A stretch of DNA of 64,000 nt from Xiheibacterium sp964468635 (GCA_964468635.1 CAYXVR010000008.1:124001-188000); one strand, 5' to 3'; positions 26,301 through 35,510 are shown, counted from the first letter of the stretch. The notes: a model not told the origin generated them from the sequence alone. Program-made: numbers and translations.

Positions 26301-26558
26301 TCAACGCGCGAGGACGTCCGGGCTTGCAGCGCGCGGCCGCAGGGGCTCCGATCCGGGTGGGGAAGGCCAGTCCGGCGAGCATCCGGCCGAGCGTTCCGCC
26401 AGCGTGCGCGCGCGGAGGGCGACGTCGACGTAGCCGATGAGGGTCGGTCGCGTGGGCTCGGCGCGACCACCGACGACGACCACGACGTCGTTGTCGATCT
26501 CGGGCAGCGGAACGAGGCCAGGGCACCGGCGGAGGGGAAACAGCTTGCGTCGCGCCAT
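26301..26558 (-). CDS. Possible small protein (85 aa) leading the ECF operon
   Basis: An 85-residue frame beginning MARRKLFPLRRCPGLVPLPE, then IDNDVVVVVGGRAEPTRPTL and IGYVDVALRARTLAERSAGC. The hydrophobic beta strand and mostly G/C third codon positions make it look coded, and it ends 7 bp before the next gene's GTG. I see no signal peptide or known domain. The 26294-26743 stretch (450 bp) otherwise contains nothing I can name; 26559-26743 would be the operon promoter region. Treat this gene as tentative. Confidence 0.4.
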   Translation of the reverse strand: MARRKLFPLRRCPGLVPLPEIDNDVVVVVGGRAEPTRPTLIGYVDVALRARTLAERSAGCSPDWPSPPGSEPLRPRAASPDVLAR

Positions 26559-26743
26559 GCTCGGGTGGAGTCGAGGGGCGCGCGAATCGATTTCGGCGCG
26601 CGGCGCCGGCTGTGCTGCCGCGCACGAGCTGTTGCGGATTGCAGCGCATCGGTCCTTCGCCGACCATCGAGTCGGCGCGCTCGAGTATCGACCTCGAGGC
26701 TTGACGCGCGGACGCGGCGACGAGCGCGAAGCGGGTCGACGAC

Positions 26744-27538
26744 TCAGCGCGAAGCGCTCCACGGCGAGCCGCGGCCGTCGTCGACGTACGAGACGAGGCT
26801 CGCGAGGTAGCGATCCCAGCCCGGTTGGCAGACGGCCCAGCACGGCAGCGCATCGGAGAGGCCGAGGTGCATGAAGCCGAGCTCGCAGCCGCCCGCGTGA
26901 GCGGCGAGGTCGAAGCGCACCGTCGTGCCGGCCCAGTCGGGGAAGTCGCCGTGCTCGAGCGCGGTCCAGCGCACGGTGGTCGGCGGCTCGAGCAGGTCCA
27001 CGCGCATCACGATGTGATCGGTCGCGCCGGGGAACTCGAAACGCATCTCGCCGCCGAGGCTCGCGTCACCCGACACACGAGTCGTCCACCAGCCGCGCAG
27101 GCCGTCGAGCGTCGTGATCGCCTCGTACACGCTCTCGCGCGGCGAGCGGAACGCGAGCCGACGCGCGTAGTCGTCGCCGAGCGCGCGCTTCAGCCACTCC
27201 ATCCTGCGCCGCCAGTCGCTCTCGTCGCCCGCGTGGCGCAACACGAGCCGCGTGCCCGTGCCGTGGGGCACGAGCTCGAACGCCACGGCCGTGTCGTTCC
27301 ACACCCAGACCATGCGATGCGGTGGATCGAGCTCGAGCACCTTGCCGTCGATCCATCCGCGCCACGAGTCCGTCGCCGGCCCGCGCAGCGTGAACCCGCG
27401 ACTCGCCACTGGCACGAAGTCGTTGTCCATCAGCCAACGCGCGAGCATGCGCGAGTCGGTGATCGCATGCCACACGCGATCGATCGCGCGATCGAACACC
27501 GCTTCGCAGCGCCGCTCCGTCGTCACCGATGCGAGCAT
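26744..27538 (-). CDS. Tandem SRPBCC (AHSA1/START-like) protein
   Basis: A 264-residue cytoplasmic protein made of two Bet v1-fold AHSA1-like domains. Domain 1 (1-120) begins RCEAVFDRAIDRVWHAITDS and contains FTLRGPATDSWRGWIDGKVL. Domain 2 (121-264) has SPRESVYEAITTLDGLRGWW and TTRVSGDASLGGEMRFEF, ending with WAVCQPGWDRYLASLVSYV. Such domains hold hydrophobic ligands or act as co-chaperone-like modules; no ligand can be inferred. It lies 199 bp downstream of the VWA lipoprotein with a strong hairpin between, so it is probably transcribed separately. Confidence 0.88.
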   Translation of the reverse strand: MLASVTTERRCEAVFDRAIDRVWHAITDSRMLARWLMDNDFVPVASRGFTLRGPATDSWRGWIDGKVLELDPPHRMVWVWNDTAVAFELVPHGTGTRLVLRHAGDESDWRRRMEWLKRALGDDYARRLAFRSPRESVYEAITTLDGLRGWWTTRVSGDASLGGEMRFEFPGATDHIVMRVDLLEPPTTVRWTALEHGDFPDWAGTTVRFDLAAHAGGCELGFMHLGLSDALPCWAVCQPGWDRYLASLVSYVDDGRGSPWSASR

Positions 27539-27677
27539 ACGATCGATGCTGCTGCACGCGCGAGCGGGACCGGCGGGCGGCGGCCGAGCGGCGTGCAGGA
27601 ACGGCGCGAACGACGAGAGCGCCGCGAAGCCGGCCGCATTCGATCGCGGCCCGGCCGATGTGACAGAGCCGAAAGGC

Positions 27678-27714
27678 CGCGGCGCGGCCCACCGGAGGAG
27701 TGGACCGCGCCGCG
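27678..27714 (-). terminator. Strong hairpin after the VWA lipoprotein gene
   Basis: CGCGGCGCGG (27678-27687) pairs perfectly with CCGCGCCGCG (27705-27714), and inside it CCAC pairs with GTGG around a 7-nt loop. This 14-bp interrupted stem lies 24 bp past the VWA stop on the minus strand and is the likely terminator. There is no long U-tract. The rest of the 27539-27737 gap shows nothing else. Confidence 0.6.
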
Positions 27715-27737
27715 TTTCGAACGTCCCTGCAGGATCT

Positions 27738-29555
27738 CTACTCGCCGCGCTTGCTCGCGTGGAGCCGCTTCGCGGTCTCCACCAGCGTCAGGAACTCGGC
27801 CTTGTGCTCGTCGCTGCGCTCGCTCGCGCCCTTCGCGAGCTCGGTGACCTCGGCGAACGAGGCGTCGCCCTTGTGCTTCGAATCGCGCAGCAGCATGCCG
27901 AACTCGGCGACCGCGGCCGCGAAGCGGAAGTCGGGCGTCGTGTCCTCGAGCTTCTTGTCCATCGGCGTGATCGTGAAGCTCGACAGCTCGCTCTTGTCTC
28001 CGTCGGGCTTCTTGTAGCGGATCTTCACCGTCATCAGCTCGCCCGACGACGCGGCCGCGGTGAGCGGCTTCTCGTCCTGGTACTTCAGCTTGTCGACGCC
28101 CGGCGCACCGGACTTCGCGCCCGCCGGCACGACCTCGTACAGCGCCGTCACCGAGTGGCCCGCACCGATCTCGCCGGCGTCCTTCGTGTCGTCGTTGAAG
28201 TCCTGGTGCGCGAGCACGCGGTTCTCGTACCCGACGAGCCGATACGACGCGACCTCCTTCGGGTTGAACTCCACCTGGATCTTCACGTCCTTCGCGATCG
28301 TCACGAGCGTGCTGCCGCCCTCCTCGACCAGCACCTTCTTCGCCTCGAGCGTCGAGTCGATGTACGCGTAGTTGCCGTTGCCCTTGTCGGCCAGCTTCTC
28401 CATCGTCGCGTCCTTCAGGTTGCCCGTGCCGAAGCCGAGCACCGACAGGAACACGCCCGACTTGCGCTTCTCCTCGATGAGCCGCACGAGCTCGCCTTCG
28501 CTCGTGGTGCCGACGTTGAAGTCGCCGTCGGTCGCGAGGATCACGCGGTTGATGCCGCCCTTCACGAACGTCTTCTCGGCCAGCTTGTACGCGAGCTCGA
28601 TGCCAGCCCCGCCGTTCGTGGAGCCGCCCGCCTGCAGGCGCTGGATCGCCGCGAGGATCTCGGCCTTGTCGTTCGTCGGCTCGAGCACCACGCCCGACGC
28701 ACCGGCGTACACCACGATCGACACACGGTCCTGCTTGCGCATGTTCTCCGCGAGCATCGCCATGCCCTCACGCACGAGCGGCAGCTTGTCCGGCGACTCC
28801 ATCGAGCCCGACACGTCGAGCAGGAACACGAGGTTGCGCGCGGGCACCTCGCTCTGATCCATCTTCACGCCCTGCAGCCCGACGTGAACCAGCAGGTTCT
28901 CGTCGTTCCACGGGCACGCGCTCACCTCCGACGTCATCGAGAACGGCTCCTTGCCCGTGGGCGCGGCGTACTCGTAGTCGAAGTAGTTCACGAGCTCCTC
29001 GATGCGCACCGAGTCGGCGGGCGGGAGCTGGCCGTCCTTCAGGAAGCGACGGATGTTGCTGTACGACGCGGTGTCCACGTCGATCGAGAACGTCGAGCGC
29101 GCGTCGTCGGCGACCGCGACGAACTCGTTCTCTGCGATGTGATCGTACGCCTCGGTGTTGCCCGCTTCGCCGCCGTCCTTCGCGATGCCACCGATCCCGC
29201 CGCCGCCCCACTTGCCCTTGCCACTGCGGAGCAGCGGACCGGCTGGAGGCGGAGCCATCGGCGTCGCGGCGATCGCCGCGCTCTTCTCGGCCGCACGCGC
29301 GTCGTCGGCGGGCGCTTCCTCCTGCGGCTGGGGCTCCGGCATCGCAGCGGTCGTCGGGCTCGGCTTCGGGGGCTCCACCCTCGCGACCTCGCTCGACACG
29401 CCGACGCGTCCCGCTTCGGCGGGCGTGCTCGCAGCGTTCGGCGCGGCGACGGTACCTTCGGCCTTGGCGGTGTCGGTGGGCTTGCCGTCACATCCGGGCA
29501 CGGTGGCGACGAGGACGGTGGCGATCTGGAGGACTCCGAGGATTCTGCGTGGCAT
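27738..29555 (-). CDS. YfbK-type VWA lipoprotein
   Basis: A 605-residue lipoprotein (leader ending TVPGC, Cys22). A long Ala/Pro/Glu linker is followed by the YfbK N-terminal domain (about 133-215: NEFVAVADDARSTFSIDVDT, ASYSNIRRFL). A VWA domain with intact MIDAS comes next (FLLDVSGSM; D247, S249, S251, then the Thr/Asp of ILATDGDFNVG). A C-terminal DUF3520-type domain spans about 430-600. The family is usually called von Willebrand factor type A YfbK-like, of unknown function, probably metal-dependent protein binding at the envelope. GGAGG-type signal is weak; ATG 29555 matches the leader. Confidence 0.92.
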   Translation of the reverse strand: MPRRILGVLQIATVLVATVPGCDGKPTDTAKAEGTVAAPNAASTPAEAGRVGVSSEVARVEPPKPSPTTAAMPEPQPQEEAPADDARAAEKSAAIAATPMAPPPAGPLLRSGKGKWGGGGIGGIAKDGGEAGNTEAYDHIAENEFVAVADDARSTFSIDVDTASYSNIRRFLKDGQLPPADSVRIEELVNYFDYEYAAPTGKEPFSMTSEVSACPWNDENLLVHVGLQGVKMDQSEVPARNLVFLLDVSGSMESPDKLPLVREGMAMLAENMRKQDRVSIVVYAGASGVVLEPTNDKAEILAAIQRLQAGGSTNGGAGIELAYKLAEKTFVKGGINRVILATDGDFNVGTTSEGELVRLIEEKRKSGVFLSVLGFGTGNLKDATMEKLADKGNGNYAYIDSTLEAKKVLVEEGGSTLVTIAKDVKIQVEFNPKEVASYRLVGYENRVLAHQDFNDDTKDAGEIGAGHSVTALYEVVPAGAKSGAPGVDKLKYQDEKPLTAAASSGELMTVKIRYKKPDGDKSELSSFTITPMDKKLEDTTPDFRFAAAVAEFGMLLRDSKHKGDASFAEVTELAKGASERSDEHKAEFLTLVETAKRLHASKRGE

Positions 29556-29608
29556 TGCGACCTGCCTCGGAACGCCTGCCCTCGCCGTTCGATCTGGAGT
29601 CGGCACTG

Positions 29609-30538
29609 TCATGGTTCGTCCACGGCGCCCGGACCCACCAGGATCACGACGCCGAGAACGGCCACCAGGGTGCCCAGGAGCGCGCTCCAGCCCACTTTCT
29701 CCCCGCCGAACCGGACCGCGAGCGGAATCACGAGGATGGGCGCGGTCGCGAGCAGGCTCGCGGCGATCCCCGCGTCCGTGTGCTGCACGGCCACGAGCGA
29801 GAGCGCGACGCCGAGGAACGGACCGAACGTCGCGCCGAGCGAGAGGTGCATCATCGCCGTGCGGTCGGAGAACGCACGCACGACCCGGGGCCACCGCCGC
29901 ATCGCGGTCATGATCACGGCGAACGCGAGCGTGCCGGTCAACACGCGGATCTGCGAGCTCGCGAACGGATCGTCGCCGCGCATCCCGTACTTCGAGAGCA
30001 CGAGCCCGGCCGCCTGACCGAGCGCGCCGCCGAGCGCGAGCACGATGCCGAGCACGAACCGGCGTCGGTCGTGCGTCTCGAGCTCGGCCTGCGCGGGAGC
30101 GGAGCGCACGAGCAGCGTCCACGCGATGCCCGCGGTGGTGAGCGCCATGCCGAGGATCGCCACGAGCGACATCCGCTCGCGCAGCACGATCCATCCGAGC
30201 AGCGCGGTGAACGGCGGCGCCGCGGCCATCAGCAGCGACGCGAGCCGGGGACCGATCAAGACGAGCGCGCGGAACAGGCACAGGTCACCGAACGCGAACC
30301 CGACGAGCCCAGAGATCGACAGCCACACCCACGCGTGCGCCGATGCATCGAGCGGGAATGCCTCGCCGCGCATCACGATTCCCCACGCCGCGAACCACAG
30401 CAGCGCGATGGGCATGCGCAGCATGTTCACGGTGAGCGACCCGACCCGCACGCCGGCCGCCGAGAACCACACGCTGGTGCATGCCCAGCACATGGCGGTG
30501 CCGAGCGCGGCGGTCTCTCCGATCCACCCCAGGAGCAC
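29609..30538 (-). CDS. EamA/DMT-superfamily transporter
   Basis: A 309-residue integral membrane protein with about ten hydrophobic helices arranged as two EamA repeats (residues 1-145 and 160-305). Recognisable elements are WLSISGLVGFAFGDLCLFRA, IGPRLASLLMAAAPPFTALL and, in the second half, VAVQHTDAGIAASLLATAPI. DMT transporters export amino acids, nucleobases or other small metabolites; the substrate cannot be told. It starts with GTG 30538, 62 bp from the divergent small membrane protein. It lies 53 bp upstream of the VWA lipoprotein on the same strand and may share its transcript. Confidence 0.93.
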   Translation of the reverse strand: MLLGWIGETAALGTAMCWACTSVWFSAAGVRVGSLTVNMLRMPIALLWFAAWGIVMRGEAFPLDASAHAWVWLSISGLVGFAFGDLCLFRALVLIGPRLASLLMAAAPPFTALLGWIVLRERMSLVAILGMALTTAGIAWTLLVRSAPAQAELETHDRRRFVLGIVLALGGALGQAAGLVLSKYGMRGDDPFASSQIRVLTGTLAFAVIMTAMRRWPRVVRAFSDRTAMMHLSLGATFGPFLGVALSLVAVQHTDAGIAASLLATAPILVIPLAVRFGGEKVGWSALLGTLVAVLGVVILVGPGAVDEP

Positions 30539-30600
30539 GATCGCGCGCGAGCGTATCAGTCCTGGCCGCGCGCTCGATCGCGTGCGAAGATGGGATCGCG

Positions 30601-30957
30601 ATGACCTCGTCGGTCAAGGGCTGGATCAAGACGGGCGCGCTCGTCGGCACCGTCTTCTACGGCGGCTTGCTCGCGCTCCACGTCGTCCAGCACGGCGGCG
30701 TCGCGGCGCGCTACGGCTGCGTGATCGGTCCCGAGCAGCGCGCGATCAACCTGTGGGCGACCGTGATCGAGGACGTCGCCCCCAACCCGTACGTCTTTCC
30801 GCAGCGCTTCGGCGAGCCGCCCCCGGTCGGCTACCCCGAGCCGCCGACGGATCGCTTCAGCGCGCCGGCTTGGATCACGACGGGGTTGCTGGGCTACGCG
30901 ATCCTGGGCGCGCTCGTGGGCGCCCTCGCCGGTCTCGTGGCCGCGCGTCGAGCTTGA
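30601..30957 (+). CDS. Small membrane protein (118 aa)
   Basis: A 118-residue protein with two hydrophobic helices (about 12-28, TGALVGTVFYGGLLALH; about 93-113, GLLGYAILGALVGALAGLV). A polar, Pro-rich loop (PNPYVFPQRFGEPPPVGYPE) lies between them, probably in the periplasm. I do not recognise the family. It precedes the kinase gene by 36 bp, so co-transcription is plausible. ATG 30601 is the natural start. Confidence 0.7.
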   Translation: MTSSVKGWIKTGALVGTVFYGGLLALHVVQHGGVAARYGCVIGPEQRAINLWATVIEDVAPNPYVFPQRFGEPPPVGYPEPPTDRFSAPAWITTGLLGYAILGALVGALAGLVAARRA

Positions 30958-30993
30958 CGCCGCGTCGCGCCGGCGAGATGGTGGACGAAACGG

Positions 30994-31872
30994 GTGTCCG
31001 ACACCCTCTCCAACATCGCGCCGTTCCGTCCGCCTGCGCGCGGGGAGATGATCCCTGCCGCCAATGGCGTGTACTTCATGGGCGACTACATCGGCGGTGG
31101 TGCGTTCGGCGACGTGTTCGAGTGCACCGACGAGTGGTCGAACCCGTTGGTCGCGAAGGTGCTCCGGCCCGCGCGCACGTTCGACGAGATGTACCAGCAC
31201 TGGCAGGCCGAGGTGGCCAACCTGCAGATGCTGCGGCACCCGAACATCACGTACATCCACGACGCCTTCGTCCACGAGAACGCGTTCTATCTGATCATCG
31301 AGAAGTGCCTCTACAGCCTCGACAAGGTGCTCGCGAGCGTCGACGAGACGTGGGTGCCCCACGTCGCTCGCGATCTGCTGCAGGCGCTCGCGTACATCCA
31401 TCGCCACGGCCACGTGCACAAGGACGTCCACCCCGGCAACGTGTTCGTCAGCATGTCGTACGACCAGATGAACCCCGAGAAGCCGGCGGTCGCGGGCTTC
31501 AAGCTCGGCGACCTGGGCATCGCGCGGTTCGAGGGCGACATCCGTAAATTCGGCACGATCATGGCGCTCTGGATGACACCGCCGGAGGCGATCGATCCGG
31601 AGCGCTTCGGGACCGTGGGTCGGCCCACGGACATCTATCACGCGGCCCTGCTGCTGATCGGCGTCATGCGGCGCGAGATGTACCCGTTCAGCCAACGCGA
31701 GATCGTCAGCGGAGTGCCCCAACAGATGGCGTTGTCGCTGCACTCGCCGTATCGCGAGGCGATCGCGAACGCCCTGCATCCGTACGTCGGGCGCCGCACG
31801 CAGACGGCCCTCGAGTTCTGGCGCGAGATCCACTCTGCCCATCAGTACGCGTTCAAGTCCCTCGAGCCGTAA
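30994..31872 (+). CDS. Hanks-type Ser/Thr protein kinase, catalytic domain only
   Basis: A 292-residue kinase starting at GTG 30994. All key elements are present: glycine loop YIGGGAFGDVFE (32-43), Lys55 (LVAKVL), catalytic loop HKDVHPGNV (142-150, D144 with Lys in place of the Arg of HRD), metal-binding DLG (D173) and a TPPEAI substrate motif. There is no membrane helix, sensor or TPR domain, so it is soluble and short compared with most myxobacterial kinases. The neighbour upstream is a small membrane protein that might anchor it. Substrate unknown. Confidence 0.88.
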   Translation: MSDTLSNIAPFRPPARGEMIPAANGVYFMGDYIGGGAFGDVFECTDEWSNPLVAKVLRPARTFDEMYQHWQAEVANLQMLRHPNITYIHDAFVHENAFYLIIEKCLYSLDKVLASVDETWVPHVARDLLQALAYIHRHGHVHKDVHPGNVFVSMSYDQMNPEKPAVAGFKLGDLGIARFEGDIRKFGTIMALWMTPPEAIDPERFGTVGRPTDIYHAALLLIGVMRREMYPFSQREIVSGVPQQMALSLHSPYREAIANALHPYVGRRTQTALEFWREIHSAHQYAFKSLEP

Positions 31873-31959
31873 GCTCGTTTTCACGCGGGCGAATGGCCGG
31901 CTCGCTCACGCGCGCGGTTCCTTCGGACCGGAACGGGTCGGGTGTAGGCTGTTGTGACG

Positions 31960-33816
31960 ATGCGGGGCCGGTTTGCGATTGCGGTGGTGCTGGGGGCAGC
32001 TTGTGCGGGGGGTGATCTCGCGACGTCCAGCTTCGGCGAGGGGGAGACCGACCCGTTCGCGACGCAGGGCGACGACGACGGCAACGAGACGTCGCTCGGG
32101 CCCGACACCGCGGACACGTCGGCGGGCAGCAACAGCGCCGACGACACGACGACCGCGAACGACACCACCACCGCGGATCCCGACACCGGTTCGACCACCG
32201 ACACCGGCGAGGACTGTTTCGAAGAGATCTGCGACGGCCTCGACAACGACTGCGATGACGACGTCGACGAGGGCTGCACGTGTGCCGAGGGCGATTCGCA
32301 GTCGTGCTACACGGGCCCCGACGGCACGGCCGGTCACGGCGCATGCGTCGAGGGCACGCAGACGTGCGGCTCCGACGGCACGTGGGGCGACTGCGAGGGC
32401 GCCGTGGAGCCCGCCGACGAGACGTGCAACCTCGTCGACGACGACTGCGACGACGAGACCGACGAGGGCTTCGAGCCGGAGAGCTGCGGCGACGGCATCT
32501 GCATGGTCACCGTCGAGACCTGCGTGAAGGGCGAGCCGCAGGAATGCGAGCCGCTGCCGGCCGAGGTCGAGAGCTGCAACGGCCAGGACGACGACTGCGA
32601 CGGCGACATCGACGAGGACTGCGACTGCGAGGACGGCGACACGCAGGACTGCTACGCGGGCCCGCGCGGCACCGAGGACGTCGGCCAGTGTCACGGCGGC
32701 ACGATGACGTGTGCCGGCGGCGAGTGGGGCGATTGCGTCGGCGATGTCGTGCCGGTGAGCGAGGCGTGCGACGGGCTCGACAACGACTGTGACGCGGTCG
32801 CCGACGACAACAATCCCGGCGGCGGCGGTGCTTGCAACACCGGCATGGCGGGCGTGTGCTCGATCGGCCACCAGGAGTGCAACGCCGGCTCGCTCGGGTG
32901 CGTCGCCGATCAGTCGGCGAGCGCCGAGATCTGCGACGGGCTCGACAACGACTGCGACTCGGGCACCGACGAGGGCAACCCCGGCGGCGGCATGATGTGC
33001 GCGACGGGTCTGCAGGGCGCGTGCTCGGCGGGGACGACCGCCTGCAGCGGCGGCGCGATCACGTGCAACCAGAACGTCATGGCGAGCGCCGAGGTGTGCG
33101 ACGCCGCCGACAACGATTGCGACGGCACGGTCGACGAGGGCAACCCCGGCGGCGGCCAGGGATGCAACACGGGGCTCGCCGGCGTCTGCGGCCCCGGCAC
33201 GACGGCCTGCTCCGGCAACTCGATCGTGTGCAATCAGAACGTCGCGTCGAGTGCCGAGGTGTGCGACGGGCTCGACAACGACTGCGACACGGGCACCGAC
33301 GAGGGCAACCCGGGCGGTGGCGGGGCGTGCTTCACCGGTCAGCTCGGCAACTGTGCTGCCGGCACGAACACGTGCACCGGCGGCGCGCTCGTCTGCAACC
33401 CGATCAATCCGTCGTCGCCCGAGGTGTGCGTGAACGGGATCGACGAGGACTGCGACGGCACGGCCGACGACAACTGTCCGTGCGCGCACAGCGAGTGCAC
33501 GCAGGGGGCCGCGCTCGTGAACGGCTGCTCGGCATGCATCACCGCGGTGTGCACGGCCGATCCGTTCTGTTGCACAACGGCGTGGGACGGCATCTGCGTC
33601 GGCGAGGTGTGGGTCGAGTGCGGATCCGCGGCGTGCTGGTCGGGCTGCGGCCACAACCTGTGCGCGACGGGTGCCGCGCTCGCGAACAACTGCGATGCGG
33701 CCACCTCGAACTGCGTCGCGACGATCTGCGCGAACGACCCGTTCTGCTGCAGCACCTCGTGGGACGCCCAGTGCGTCGGCGAGGTCACCTCGTTCTGCGG
33801 CATCCCGTGCGCGTGA
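31960..33816 (+). CDS. MopE-type metal-binding-repeat lipoprotein
   Basis: A 618-residue exported protein: leader VVLGAACAGG (lipobox-like), an Asp/Thr-rich stalk to about 85, then eight repeats of the MopE putative metal-binding motif, e.g. ICDGLDNDCDDDVDEGC, with Cys pairs and DxDxDx loops suited to calcium. Between repeats lie NPGGG-type loops with CNTG and TACSG. The last roughly 110 residues contain two Cys-rich units of another kind (DPFCCTTAWDGICVGEV; DPFCCSTSWDAQCVGEV). Such proteins are typical of myxobacterial outer surfaces, probably adhesive or metal-scavenging. ATG 31960 is preferred to GTG 31954. Confidence 0.87.
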   Translation: MRGRFAIAVVLGAACAGGDLATSSFGEGETDPFATQGDDDGNETSLGPDTADTSAGSNSADDTTTANDTTTADPDTGSTTDTGEDCFEEICDGLDNDCDDDVDEGCTCAEGDSQSCYTGPDGTAGHGACVEGTQTCGSDGTWGDCEGAVEPADETCNLVDDDCDDETDEGFEPESCGDGICMVTVETCVKGEPQECEPLPAEVESCNGQDDDCDGDIDEDCDCEDGDTQDCYAGPRGTEDVGQCHGGTMTCAGGEWGDCVGDVVPVSEACDGLDNDCDAVADDNNPGGGGACNTGMAGVCSIGHQECNAGSLGCVADQSASAEICDGLDNDCDSGTDEGNPGGGMMCATGLQGACSAGTTACSGGAITCNQNVMASAEVCDAADNDCDGTVDEGNPGGGQGCNTGLAGVCGPGTTACSGNSIVCNQNVASSAEVCDGLDNDCDTGTDEGNPGGGGACFTGQLGNCAAGTNTCTGGALVCNPINPSSPEVCVNGIDEDCDGTADDNCPCAHSECTQGAALVNGCSACITAVCTADPFCCTTAWDGICVGEVWVECGSAACWSGCGHNLCATGAALANNCDAATSNCVATICANDPFCCSTSWDAQCVGEVTSFCGIPCA

Positions 33817-33817
33817 C

Positions 33818-34678
33818 CTACGGCGCGATCTCGTAGCGGGTGCGCCCGAACACCAGCATCGGAATGCCCGCGACGAACAGCGGCCCGCCGCCCGCGAGCA
33901 GGCCGATGCCCACGTCGCGCGACGACTTCTGCGCGACCAGCACGGCCCCGCCGATCAGCGCGCCGAGCCCGATGCCGAGCAGCACCGCGCCGGCGATGCG
34001 CAGGCCCGCGTTGCCCGGGCGCACGAGCAGGGTGACGTCGCCGACGCGATCGTCGAGCGAGAACTTCTTCGACGCCGTCCACGTCGCGTAGCGGGGCGTC
34101 GCGAGGAAGAACTCCTGCCCCCGGCTGCCGTCGACGACGCGATCGCACGGTGCCACGCACAGGCTGCGGAACTGGACGCCGTACATCGTCGAGCCGTTGC
34201 TGCTGCCGATGATCTCGTTGTCGATCTCGAAGAGCTTGATCGGTCGGTTGCGCGCGAGCTCGATGTGAACGCGCGGGCGTCCGGGCCCCGCGGGGCGGGC
34301 CGGGGCCATGCGCACCACTCGGCGCGCCGCGGGATCGGGCTGCGCGCCCGGATCGTGCTTGCCGCGTTCGACCCTCGCGATCTCCTCCCACGGGATCGTG
34401 CGCGGCTCGCTGGCACCGTCGGGCAGGATGACGACCTGTCGATCCGGCGTGACCTCGACGAGCGTGCCGCGCACGAAGCCGCCGTTCTCCAGCTGCACCT
34501 CGTCGGGGCCGAGCGCGATCGACGGCGCGCCCGGGCNNNNNNNNNNAGAGTGCCGAGGCGGAGATCGAGCGTCGGGTGGCGCGCCCGGGCGCGGCGCAGC
34601 CGCCTCACCGTCGCTCGCGGGCGGCCCCGCACACGCGACGGTGATCGCAACCGCGATCGAAACGACGCACGACAGCAT
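33818..34678 (-). CDS. Lipoprotein with C-terminal membrane helices, interrupted by an assembly gap
   Basis: A gene of about 286 codons carrying a 10-N gap near codon 45. The part before the gap is a lipoprotein leader (VAITVACAG) and Pro/Ala linker. After it comes a beta-rich domain (VQLENGGFVRGTLVEVTPDR, RTIPWEEIARVERG) of the kind that reads out membrane-bound proteins, then NRPIKLFEIDNEIIGSSNGS and two hydrophobic helices (IAGAVLLGIGLGALIGGAVL; GLLAGGGPLFVAGIPMLVFG). The reading frame is continuous only if the N-run is the true length, so the join is provisional. It converges with the MopE-repeat gene with one base between stops. Confidence 0.6.
   Translation of the reverse strand: MLSCVVSIAVAITVACAGPPASDGEAAAPRPGAPPDARSPPRHSXXXXPGAPSIALGPDEVQLENGGFVRGTLVEVTPDRQVVILPDGASEPRTIPWEEIARVERGKHDPGAQPDPAARRVVRMAPARPAGPGRPRVHIELARNRPIKLFEIDNEIIGSSNGSTMYGVQFRSLCVAPCDRVVDGSRGQEFFLATPRYATWTASKKFSLDDRVGDVTLLVRPGNAGLRIAGAVLLGIGLGALIGGAVLVAQKSSRDVGIGLLAGGGPLFVAGIPMLVFGRTRYEIAP
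34537..34546. other. Assembly gap (10 N)
   Basis: Ten undetermined bases sit inside the lipoprotein gene at 33818-34678. A fixed run of 10 N is a common scaffolding placeholder, so the true length is unknown. Confidence 0.95.
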
Positions 34679-34803
34679 CGAGCAGAGCGTCTCACATACT
34701 ACCGAATGTGCAGAGCTGTCATGGTTCGGTCACGACTCCCCATCGGGAATCGCAGCTGTGCTCGCAACGTTTGCGAGGACGCTGACGCTGCAACGCGCGC
34801 GCC

Positions 34804-34831
34804 TTGACACCCTGGTCGACCCCGCTAGATT
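34804..34831 (+). promoter_or_regulatory. Sigma70-type promoter
   Basis: TTGACA (34804-34809), a 16-bp spacer and TAGATT (34826-34831) form a near-consensus housekeeping promoter. Transcription would start near 34838, 16 bp before the ATG at 34854. It is the best -35/-10 match I found in the window. Confidence 0.6.
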
Positions 34832-34853
34832 GGCCCGACGCCGTAGATCGTCC

Positions 34854-35510
34854 ATGAGTGAACCGACCGATTCCCGTTCTCCCGCGCCTCCCAGCACGTC
34901 GACGGGCGGCGCGCTACCCGAGCCCCCGCGCGACGGGTTCGAGCTCGGAGCGATCGACGTGTCGAGCGAGCGCCCCACGCACGGGCTGTCCAACGATCGC
35001 AGCACACGTTGGTTGGTCGGTGGCCTCGTCGGTGGCTCGCTCGTGCTCGCGGGCTTGATCACGATCCTGCGCGGCGACGACGACGTGCCCACGGGGACCG
35101 ACGGTGTCGAGCTGCGCGCCGTGTTGCGCGATCCGTTGAGCGCGACCGTGGCCGCGCTCGAGTCGGTGCGGCTCGACTCCGTCACCGTGTCCGCGGTGCG
35201 TTCGCTCGGCGACGCGAAGCCCGAGCCGCCGAAGAGCGCGGCGGCTCGGTCGACGCGAGCCGACCACTCGCCCACGCCGGCCGCGACGACGCCGAAGGCC
35301 ACCACGCCGAGCGCGGACACCCGTGCGCCCGCGACTCCGCGCGGCACCGCTGCGCCCGCGATCGGAGATCTGCCGCCGCCGCCACCGGACGCGGCGCCCG
35401 CGGAGCCACCGTCGCCCGCTCCGGCCGAGCCCGCGCCCGCGCCGGCGGAGTCGAAGCCGGCCGTGGATGCGCCCGAGGCCGACGAGTCCGACGCGCCGTC
35501 CGGCGTGTGA
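34854..35510 (+). CDS. Single-pass membrane protein with Pro/Ala-rich tail
   Basis: A 218-residue protein: a polar Ser/Pro-rich N-terminus, one membrane helix (about 52-73, RWLVGGLVGGSLVLAGLIT), a short folded segment (VELRAVLRDPLSATVAALES) and a roughly 90-residue Pro/Ala/Glu tail (PAPAEPAPAPAESKP). No known domain is visible. The tail would extend through the periplasm, as in TonB-like or scaffold proteins. A strong promoter lies directly upstream. It precedes argF by 58 bp; a functional link to arginine synthesis is unlikely. Confidence 0.7.
   Translation: MSEPTDSRSPAPPSTSTGGALPEPPRDGFELGAIDVSSERPTHGLSNDRSTRWLVGGLVGGSLVLAGLITILRGDDDVPTGTDGVELRAVLRDPLSATVAALESVRLDSVTVSAVRSLGDAKPEPPKSAAARSTRADHSPTPAATTPKATTPSADTRAPATPRGTAAPAIGDLPPPPPDAAPAEPPSPAPAEPAPAPAESKPAVDAPEADESDAPSGV

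Noticed and set aside
26437..26874. Plus-strand frame of about 145 codons over the gap between the ECF operon and the SRPBCC gene
   Set aside because: It has Arg/Ser-rich composition and overlaps the SRPBCC gene end; the minus-strand 85-codon frame fits the operon better.
27252..30017. 921-codon plus-strand open frame opposite the SRPBCC and VWA genes
   Set aside because: It is the mirror of two well-supported minus-strand genes, and its translation is Arg/His/Leu-rich without any domain.
32210..33480. Recurring CDGLDNDCD-coding units, considered as a DNA tandem repeat or CRISPR-like array
   Set aside because: The units are degenerate, variably spaced and in frame; they are protein repeats of the MopE type, with no repeat-spacer regularity.
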